DNA from: Metallyticus violacea
Taxonomy: Eukaryota; Arthropoda; Insecta; Mantodea; Metallyticidae
Direction: 5' to 3'
Length of the DNA: 64,000 bases
Assembly: GCA_030762175.1 (NCBI GenBank)
Contig: CM060846.1
Coordinates: forward strand, 232,997,512 to 233,061,511
Positions 56,200 to 64,000 of this stretch are shown here, piece after piece (within the stretch, counting starts at the first letter, position 1; each line of letters starts with the position of its first letter). Under the pieces are notes generated by a model, which was not told the origin of the DNA, ran no database searches, and was given only the letters and a program-made list of their open reading frames with translations. The position numbers were made by a program, and so were the translations under genes.

Positions 56200-56573
56200 A
56201 AATATTTAATATATATTACTTAAATTATAAGGAGGCATGCGATAAATACCATTTCATAGCGCAGACACGAATTTTGCCTTCTGCATGAGAATTTTCTGGG
56301 ATTTTGCAAAACTCATAGGACGAATGTAAGATAGCCTAAGCGCTTTCAGTCTCTGGTCTCAAGTAGCATTATTATAATAAAACAATAAAACCCTTTACTA
56401 TAGATGTAGGCATAGGACGTAGGACTTAACAGTGAAGTTATTGAAGTTACCAGCCGGCAGAGCGCAGTTGCGTACTGGAAGAAGCTAGTTGTCAATGCCA
56501 TATAATGATGTGCACGCAATAGTTTGCAGTTAGTTTGAGAGATTTTAATCAGCGAGTGATGGTGCGTTCGTGT

Positions 56574-56620
56574 CAGGGGCGGTTCTTCAGGTTAAGCTAG
56601 TGAAGCGCCACTTCACCTGT
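56574..56620 (+). mobile_element. Possible hAT terminal sequence
   Basis: CAGGGGCGGTTCTTCAGG followed by GTGAAGCGCCACTTCACC resembles hAT terminal inverted repeats (CAGxGGCGG...). No partner end was found nearby. Confidence 0.35.
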
Positions 56621-57122
56621 TTTCTATCTAGATACATTCGAACCTAATTGGTTTCTATTATAATTGTTTCATTTTCAAATATCATAGTATCCATACAAGA
56701 ATCACAATGTGGGGAACTGAAGTCGTTATTCCTGAAGAAGTTATCGTGATAGAAATAGGGAGAGATTAAACATTCCTGTTACAAGGGAAAGAATGATTAG
56801 CAAGCGAATGGTTTCTTTTCTTTCAATCCGTAATGCCGTTTGTCCAAATGAAAGTATAAGGCCGATGCAGCTCTTTTCTTCCCGTTTGTTTCTGGTTGCC
56901 GTGAGAACCGAATAAAGGTTGAGCCTTTTGCGTATTGTTATACTACATGCTTCGAGTCTGCGGTGGTATCTATCGCCCTTAATTTTTGATGGGAGAAAGG
57001 GTTATAGAGGCAATTCGGTGGTTCATTGACACTCTTAAAATCTGTTGCAAACCACCCCTTCCGTTGGATATTGGAAAACTTTTCGTCCTACTAACACGTC
57101 ACTTTTAGTCACTTCCGATCAG

Positions 57123-57328
57123 ATCCTAAGTATGGCTTCCTTCGGAAGGGAAGTAAAGCCGTGGGTCCCGTGTCGTACATTTACGGCACGAAAAAGAACC
57201 TCAAGCCTGAAAGAGAGGCCTCTGAGCAAAATTTGTCGGCCGTTTCACGCACTGAATTGATTGGGACGCTGATGACCTGAGATGTTAAAGAGCGTCCTTA
57301 AATAAACCAATCAAAAAAAAAAAAAAAA
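57123..57328 (+). mobile_element. S2 SINE copy g, 5'-truncated, with target duplication
   Basis: It begins inside the body at ATCCTAAGTATGGCTTCC, has no tRNA head, continues to GACCTGAGATGTTAAAGAGC and ends in 17 A. It is flanked by a perfect 12-bp duplication ACTTCCGATCAG (57111-57122 and 57329-57340). Near-consensus sequence suggests a recent insertion. Confidence 0.96.
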
Positions 57329-57989
57329 ACTTCCGATCAGTGTGTGATAACAGGCATCTATTCTGAAATATTACTCTGTGCTATTGCTTAGTGGTTGGTA
57401 ATCAAAATATTCATAGGTTGCTGTTTGTATAAAGTGGTTACTATTACGTTTATTAAAATTAGGTGCTATGGGTTGTATGGAATTAAAGCATAGTCAACAT
57501 TTTAATTTTTAAAAATCTTATTAGTAATTTGCAATGGATCCGCAAAATGAGATAGCATGTGTGTGTTAAAAGCACAAATTTCACGATAGAATGAGGACGA
57601 TGAATTCAAATTCTTAATGTGTCAGCGCAAAAAAGTGGGGGAAAAAAAGTGAAATACTACCCAACAGACATTTTGAAAGATCATGACAGTGGCGGCTCGT
57701 GGCACATACAAAAGAATGGGCCAGGGGCTTTACTACATCACACTTAAGTCCAAAAATTGCAGTTTTTACACATAAACAAAAGTATGCACACTTTATTTGT
57801 TGAAATGCTAAGACAAAAAATAAGCACAAGAGTGCACTATTCGGTCCTGGCCATTCTTAGGTGTAACCCTCACAAATACAACTTGTGCGTTCCAATTGAT
57901 TTCTTTACTTAATTTTAAATTAAACATAATTATTCTTATTCCAATTCCTGAAACAATACAAAATAAAATAATGATATAATTAGAGTACT

Positions 57990-58990
57990 CCCGTCTATCA
58001 TCTGTGGTCCTTGCTAACCTCTTGTGTCCTGTTCGTCAGTAATCTCCTACTGGAATTCCAGAAGACAGAGGTCCAGCCACCACTTCAGGCAATTCTTTCC
58101 CATCAGAGGGTTTTCTTCCAATTCTTTTCCTTATTTATTTGACTCATTATTGCTTTTTTTTAAATTCCTACTCTGTTCCAATTCTTTTTGAGTTCATCAA
58201 TCACTAAATAACAAATAAACTTAATATAGTTCACTTAATTTCTATTCAAAACAGGGTTTTGAATAAATATTATATACCCTAAACATGTTATACGAGTAGC
58301 AAACTTTTTAAAAATTATTTTAACAATCCATAAAACACCCACTTGTTTACCAACCACATTCACTTATATTTAACTGTATATAAATAATCACCCAAATACC
58401 TAATTTGAGATAAATCCCCCAAATATTACCTCAAAATAGAGCAGAACTAAATTGTTACAAACTTAACATCACAGTGCCTAATAATGTAATAAAATACAAT
58501 TTAATTACTTTAATTCAATTTCTTATTTCTCTCTAGTGACCATCTCCATTTCATCCTTACCTTCATAAAAATTCCCTAATTTATACAGGTGAGTTTGATC
58601 TTAAAAATCTTTCTTACTATAACTTCTTTATTCCTCAATAACCATTTCTTGCTTATCAAGCTTATCCCCTCCATTCATTTGTCCCTTTACACTGAAAAAT
58701 AAAATGTATAGGCAGACCCCTGGGATAATATCCTCCGTCAAAGCTGTCAATTTCCAAACACATAATCGAAACCAAGCTATCCCTTCCCTTTCATTGTTCA
58801 TACAAATTACGGTATACTTTTCCTTCTCTAGTACACTTTTCATATCCTTGTACCATGTCAATGAACCTTTCTCTTTAAACTGGAAGAATAAAATTTGTCT
58901 GTCCATATCTTCCAGTCTTAATTTCATTTCCCTCCAAAATATCCTTCTGAAATCAACAATTTTAACCCAGAAATTTCCTAGGCTATTGCT
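57990..58990 (-). pseudogene. LINE 3' fragment, same family as the 13.5-19.35 kb LINE
   Basis: The minus-strand frame 58927-58628 shares EREGIAWFRLCVWKL with residues 33-47 of the frame at 14803-14414. The flanking DNA aligns too (TCCATTTCATCC near 58545 and 14444; CCTACTGGAATTCCAGAAGA near 58048 against CCTACTGGAATATTCAGGGG near 13737). The zinc knuckle is lost. It lies within the hAT relic, so it inserted later. Confidence 0.8.
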
Positions 58991-59449
58991 CTCTTAACTT
59001 CTCCTAACCAGTATTATCTGTAAACCCAACTTTTCTTCTCGATATGTCAGATATATTTTCACAATATCAGCACCGGGTAGAAGTATGCACATCTGGATTA
59101 AAGTAACACCTTCAGAAGAAACTTTAGTAATAAAGTAACTGTATTCACTCATTTCTTGTAGATGTAAACTGACCTCCAGTTCATACTATCCGAAACTTTC
59201 TCTATTTCTTACTGGTTTAAGTCCTGCATACTGACGGTGTACTCTTTGTGCATGGACAGAACAGCCTACTCATTCAGTCTTAGTTCATCGAATTCCTTAG
59301 GTAGGTCTTTGTTTCAAAGTACTAAAGTAGCGTTCCTACTCGGCCATTGCTACGGGGGTTGAAATGACGATTTTCAACAATTATACACTTCCAAGAACGT
59401 GTCCTCCAAACTATTTTCACACAGAAACTATGCAAATCGCAAATTGTTA

Positions 59450-60109
59450 CTATTTTACACACTGCATTATTCCTATAAGTTGCACATAACTTTCATTAAA
59501 GTTTTCTTTATTTAGCATGGAGTACGCTAATGTGATAATTTCGAAACGTGAGAAAGTTAAACACTGTCTATATATTTTGAAATTCTGCGGATCAATAAGA
59601 GAAAATGCACGTAGCACTTCTTCGATAGGGAATCTATCTTGTAACTGATTCAAAATGACGTCACAGGATTCTTTGGCATCTATTTCTACTGCAATTTCAC
59701 TTTGACTTATTCTACCTTTTTTCCTTGAGGAATCAGTTGTTGTATCTCCAGAGTCAGAAGATGTCAATGCATATTATTTCTTAGTTGAGCCATTGTTGAC
59801 TGGAAACTCTCAAGCGCTATTTTCACTCTTAACTGCTAGCGCATTTCTGGACTGAAGAACATTTTAAGACATACCAACCTGATGATAACATACACATATG
59901 GCATCATCAAGGAATTTCTGATATCCATAAGTTTCTTCCATTGTCTTATCACTCCGTATTTGCATCCTTTCGAAACAACGTAGAAGTTGTTTTCTTTCCT
60001 CTTGCACAAAATTAATTATTCTGGAATTAAAGTTCTATCCTGAGGCATAAGTTGGAAGACGTCCTTTGAAGATCTCTTTTGTTAGATTAATGCGTTTCAA
60101 AGATGATTA

Positions 60110-60140
<31 letters not shown>

Positions 60141-60975
60141 AAAATGCACTAAGGCCATTGATATTTGCAAAAAAAAAAAAAAATTCTGACTATTTTAATT
60201 ATCCAGCACACTCTTTTGAGCACTAAATTCAGCTGATAAGCATAACAATGTACATAAATGGCGTTAGGAAAGACTTGTACTCCTTCCCGACATCTTCTCA
60301 CAACTGCAGCGCCATCATATGTATGTACTATATGCTTCTGGTTTAAATGAAATTCTTATTTAACTGTTAAAGCAAGTGTTAATTCTTCTGCAGTCAGTTC
60401 AGAAACAGCAATGAATTTTATACTGATATATTGTAGTATAACATCAAATTGTAACAAGCATGTAATATCTATCGTTTCCTCAGCCTATACAGAATCGAAA
60501 TTTGCCCTTTCTGTTTCTCTTCTGATGTCAGCCCTATAAGGGTGACATAATGCATCTAACAATTCATTTTACATTGCTTTAGAAGTGCTCTTTTTCTCAA
60601 TGACTAATGTTAGTGATTTTCAAACACGCTATCTAACTGTGCTACATAAGCAACTAAATCCAAAAAAATGCCTCTTAATAATTGTCGGTATTATTATGTC
60701 CCCTAAAAGGCTAATTTATGAACCCTACAAATATTTATGTCTATAATTTTATTTAAGGCTTGTCAATTGTTGACTACAAGTTCGTTGTGTCTTTTCGCAG
60801 CAACACTATGTTCCTTCTCAATTTGGAAATGAATATTTGTTGTTCATAATATTTTAAATTACATTGCATTATTCATATGTTTCGTGCTAAGCTCAGGTTT
60901 CTTAACTTTTTCTAATAAATGCTTCAAATCAGCTCAACCTGCTCTAGACCAAGATGATTCACTCTCGAACAAATA
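59450..60975 (-). pseudogene. hAT transposase (ZMYM1-like), decayed
   Basis: Minus-strand pieces are in hAT order. A TTF-type zinc-finger tail ADLKHLLEKVKKPELSTKH lies near 60930-60870. Around 60575-60450 is NELLDALCHPYRADIRRETE, then AEETIDITCLLQFDVILQY, where ADETTDIS with the first catalytic Asp is expected. VHTYDGAAVVRRCREGVQ and PNAIYVHCYAYQLNLVLKR at about 60335-60210 contain the conserved YDGA and H-C-x-H-x-LNL blocks, with His replaced by Tyr in the second. The frame 59767-59450 (SEIAVEIDAKESCDVILNQL) is the downstream helical part. Stops, frameshifts and a (GAT)n expansion at 60107-60135 disrupt it. Such transposases excise and reinsert DNA; this one is dead. Confidence 0.85.
60107..60135. 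repeat. (GAT)n microsatellite inside the hAT relic
   Basis: About 9 units. Confidence 0.93.
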
Positions 60976-61033
60976 GCAACAACAACAACAACACAAAAAC
61001 AACAATAACAACAGCAATAATAATAACAGTAAT
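60967..61033. repeat. (AAC)n / (AAT)n simple repeat
   Basis: Interrupted trinucleotide tract at the 5' end of the hAT coding relic. Confidence 0.92.
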
Positions 61034-61311
61034 AATAAACACTTTTCTCAATTCACACGCTGTCAGTCAAGATTTCTTTTTTCTTTTTCTTTTCTTTTTT
61101 TTTTCCAAACCATATAGGTAAAAACCTTCTTGATTTTGTTCCATCTTGTTGAGTAAGCATTATAGCTTTCCGTTTCCAAATTTTCACTTAAACTTAGATG
61201 CAAAAAAAGAGTCTTATATAAAATGTTCACTTTATTTATCTCCACAAAACAGAAAACCTTTTATTTTTTGGGAACTTAATAGTTAACACTGTGAAAGCCA
61301 GCTTGCCACTG

Positions 61312-62556
61312 ACAAACAGTGAGAAAGCTACCCATTTTAAAGAGTGAAAATAATTTCTAGTCAGGTATGCATGGTGTCAATAACTTCTCAATATCTGGTT
61401 CATACAAAAAGAGAGAATACATAGCCATGAGCCATCTTCCTGCTGGCCCAAGAGATTGCAGAAATAATCAAGAGAAAGACAATTATAAGTTCTTGTAAAT
61501 CTTTGCTGATCCATGAAGATAATGTTTAATGTAATTCATTTTGAAAAACCTTTTAAACTCTCTAAAATTTATCTGTACACAAGGTTCTAATGCTGTGAAT
61601 TTTCTACAGAATGAGAGACAAAGAAAGCTACCTAACTGGGCTTGCAAACTGTACATTTACCTTGTAGAAGGCAAAATTACGCAGTGCAAATGAATAGCTC
61701 TATAATACCACTTTGTCACATCAAAGCCTAGTATCTACCCAAGAAACATATTGTAATATCTTTCCAAAAATTAAGATTATAAATAAATAAATAAACAAAT
61801 AAATAAATAAATAAAATTAAAACATTGCACAGTCTAATTCCTCTAGGAATTTCCTATCTATGTCCTACCCCTGAGGCAGCTCAGAGGAGAATATGACAGT
61901 ACCTAGAAAAAGAACAGGCAAATATCTTTCAGTAAAAGATTTTCATATGACAGCAATACAGGCTTAAGAACTGTAACAATATTTATAATGATGAAGAAAA
62001 ATATTTAGACAGCAAAAAGCATTTATTAAAAAACTTGGAATTTATACTGAAAGAAAAATTCATCTGCAAAATAAAACTTAAAATAAAATTTAAAGGCCTG
62101 CTATCAGTGTGTACTAATTACACCTAATCACATACTACTGACTTCCAGTAATTATAAGCAAAAGTTCATAGTTTTCCCTTTATATTTATATATCTTTGTG
62201 CATTTATGCTCTGATGATCAAAAACTTACAGCTATCATTAATATTATTTATGAGTCTCTGGTGTTCTTTATGTATCATTTCTTTTTATTCAGTTTTATCT
62301 ATATTGATTAAGTAAAAAATGTTACGGTTGTATTTTGGGCATTTTATAGTTGTATTTTTTTTATCACTAGTTAAAGTATGATATGTTTTAGATTATGCTT
62401 ATTTAATAGTTTTAAAGATGAATGACATTTATTTTTATCATTGGATTATGAATAATATAAATAATAATAGTTATGAACAATTCTTTAGAATTTATTGAAC
62501 CCAAAATACTAAATACAACCTTATTTTCCAATAATCATAATTAATGTATTTTACAG
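61312..62556. other. Intron 1, right part
   Basis: AT-rich with an (AAAT)n tract at 61783-61815. It ends in the acceptor TGTATTTTACAG before 62557. Confidence 0.6.
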
Positions 62557-62660
62557 ATCAGTACAAATGCGGCTGTATTCAATGCACAAGAGAGAGTTTG
62601 TAATGGTATTCCTAGCCTTTTTTGCATGTTTTGGACTTGGTGTATTCATAGGATTGGCAG
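62557..62660 (+). CDS. Second coding exon: transmembrane segment
   Basis: A 104-nt exon between acceptor TTTTACAG and donor GGCAG|GTAAGT. Joined in phase 2 to the exon ending at 51243, it encodes about 35 residues. A short basic stretch (MRLYSMHKREF) is followed by a ~22-residue hydrophobic helix (FVMVFLAFFACFGLGVFIGL). It ends in phase 1 and continues past the window. With ~60 polar residues before it, this predicts a type II (signal-anchor) or single-pass protein, as in Golgi glycan enzymes or ectopeptidases. The family is not recognised and no catalytic domain is in the window. Confidence 0.7.
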
Positions 62661-63184
62661 GTAAGTTGGCACTTTAGTGTTAGTGCTTAAGGTAATGAAA
62701 ACCTGATAAGCATAACTCTGAATTCAGATTTTCATTAATATTCATTCACTTCAATTTTATAAAAATGAATTTTGATACACTGTTAAAAATTATAATCACC
62801 TTCTTTAACACTAGTTTCATATACAAGAGAGTGTTCTTGTTGCTTTTTGGAAGATTTTTGTTTTATTTTTATTATTCTCAATTTTATTTATTTATATGCT
62901 AAACAGAATACAAAATACATGAAATAAAGGTCTTAAAGTTTTGGCGCTGACCACTTTTCTTATAGATAATACAATTTTTTGAATGACATCATAATTAATG
63001 AATTACAATTGTTATTATGCAAATTCCAGTCTTCTTACTCCCTTATTCTTGTAATCAATATTTCCATCTTTGGCTACCAGAAGGCAGAAACACTGGTCAT
63101 CTCTGTATTGATATTTATGAGGGAAACTGCTTCTTCAGTATACCAGAGGAAGACTCCCCTCTCATCCATTCTTACATACTGCTC
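62661..63184. other. Intron 2, start
   Basis: No recognised element; overlapping frames at 62979-63188 and 63017-63271 are unconvincing. Confidence 0.5.
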
Positions 63185-63440
63185 TTAGGTAAATTATTAT
63201 ATCTTTTTCAGCTATCATATGCCCTGTCATGTTTTTCATTATTCTCTCTCCACCTAATCACTGTTTCCTGAACCATATTACTCATATTCCTACACTGAAC
63301 ATTGAACCAATTTTAATTCAACTTCTTTATCCTCTTATTATTTCTAGTCATACTACTTCACTCCTATTTCAATACAAACTCATATATCTCTAATGCTTCA
63401 TCGCCTATACCTTCAACCAAATCATTAAATTAGTCCTATG
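63185..63440 (-). pseudogene. Short fragment of the 13.5-19.35 kb LINE family
   Basis: The DNA aligns with 16985-17190: AACCATATTACTCATATTCC against CACCATATTACACATACTCC, and CATATATCTCTAATGCTTCA against CATGTATATCTCCAATGCTA. It corresponds to the EN-RT linker. No open frame survives. Confidence 0.6.
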
Positions 63441-64000
63441 TAATTACAATTTAACCATTTTTGAGTCCAATATATTACAACACTTTTTACATCACTCAGG
63501 GTTCCATTTATAGCATGCTATTTTGTTGCGTTTTCTTCACTATCAAATTTGTTCACATTACTCTAAGATAACCATACCGGTAAATGAGAGCTGATACCAG
63601 AGACATTTATAATTTAATTATTTTTAATGTATGTTGTACCCTCCTGTAGGCAGAGATGTACTTGTATTTTATCAGATTCAGTATCCATAAAGCAGCATAC
63701 TTGAAGTAGACCATATCTTTGATAAGTTGTATCACTGGCACATGGGAAGTTCATTCACTCAAATTTATTCTATCATTTGGTTAGATAACTTTCAAAACTT
63801 AGATTCTCAGTTAAACACAAAATATAAGTCTTCAGTTTAAAAATATCTGATCAGCTTTCTTTCTGCCTCTGAAAATACTCATAATAATTCAGCAGCAATT
63901 GATTGAATCATTGCATTGCTCTATTCAATTACTGTTATCAGTAGATATTTATACCTGCTTATGTATCTTCTGGCTGGAAAATAAATGCAGTTATTAGGCA
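63441..64000. other. Intron 2, remaining part
   Basis: AT-rich; nothing recognised up to the window edge. Confidence 0.5.

Larger units (their letters stand above)
57687..61311 (-). mobile_element. hAT transposon relic with internal LINE fragment
   Basis: The right-hand end of the minus-strand element is CAGTGGCGGCTCGTGGCAC at 57687-57705, a classic hAT terminus (reverse complement on the element strand). The transposase relic lies at 60975-59450. The opposite end may be GCTTGCCACTG at 61301-61311, which is weak, and the flanking 8-bp sites do not match. A LINE 3' fragment (57990-58990) sits inside. Confidence 0.6.

Noticed and set aside
61301..61311. GCTTGCCACTG as the second hAT terminus
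   Set aside because: Kept only as a weak candidate boundary; the adjacent 8 bp do not match the 8 bp beside the 57687 terminus.
1..64000. CRISPR arrays, rRNA genes and bacterial operons
   Set aside because: No regularly spaced repeats, rRNA signatures or tightly packed bacterial-type coding were seen anywhere.

Overview
This is a eukaryotic, AT-rich, intron- and transposon-dominated window, most likely from an insect or another arthropod with a large repeat-rich genome. The evidence is tRNA-derived SINEs, Penelope-like elements, APE-type LINEs, a hAT relic and one split host gene with consensus splice sites. There are no prokaryotic operons, no CRISPR array and no rRNA. Species is not claimed.

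Layout: 0-1.25 kb holds a decayed Penelope-like element (PLE) on the minus strand. From 2 to 7.4 kb there is mostly unassignable AT-rich DNA plus two copies of a tRNA-Ser-like SINE (family S1). From 7.48 to 12.3 kb a LINE 3' fragment is split by a 3.84 kb composite PLE, with a 17-bp target duplication on either side. The composite contains a ~530-bp inverted repeat, GIY-YIG and reverse-transcriptase ORFs, and hammerhead-ribozyme-like termini. From 13.5 to 19.35 kb lies a nearly full-length but decayed minus-strand LINE (coiled-coil ORF1, APE endonuclease, RT, C-terminal CCHC-like region) carrying an S1 insertion and a 142-bp internal duplication. From 19.7 to 33.8 kb there are only small PLE-end fragments in otherwise featureless DNA. 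From 34.6 to 40.4 kb there are gag-like remains and a Jockey-like LINE (+) into which a younger Jockey-like LINE (-) has inserted, plus a tRNA-Glu/Gly-like SINE (family S2).

The most unusual region is 42.2-46.7 kb. A decayed protein-primed type family-B DNA polymerase (+) faces, tail to tail, a decayed parvovirus NS1-like superfamily-3 helicase (-). That gene pairing is the hallmark of bidnaviruses, so this is proposed as an endogenous bidnavirus-like element.

From 51.06 kb to the end lies the only host gene I can support. A first coding exon (51086-51243) and a second (62557-62660) are separated by an 11.3-kb intron and encode the N-terminus of a membrane-anchored protein that I do not recognise. 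The intron carries S1, S2, a foldback with a hammerhead-like core, and a hAT transposon relic that itself contains a LINE fragment. The gene continues beyond the right edge of the window.
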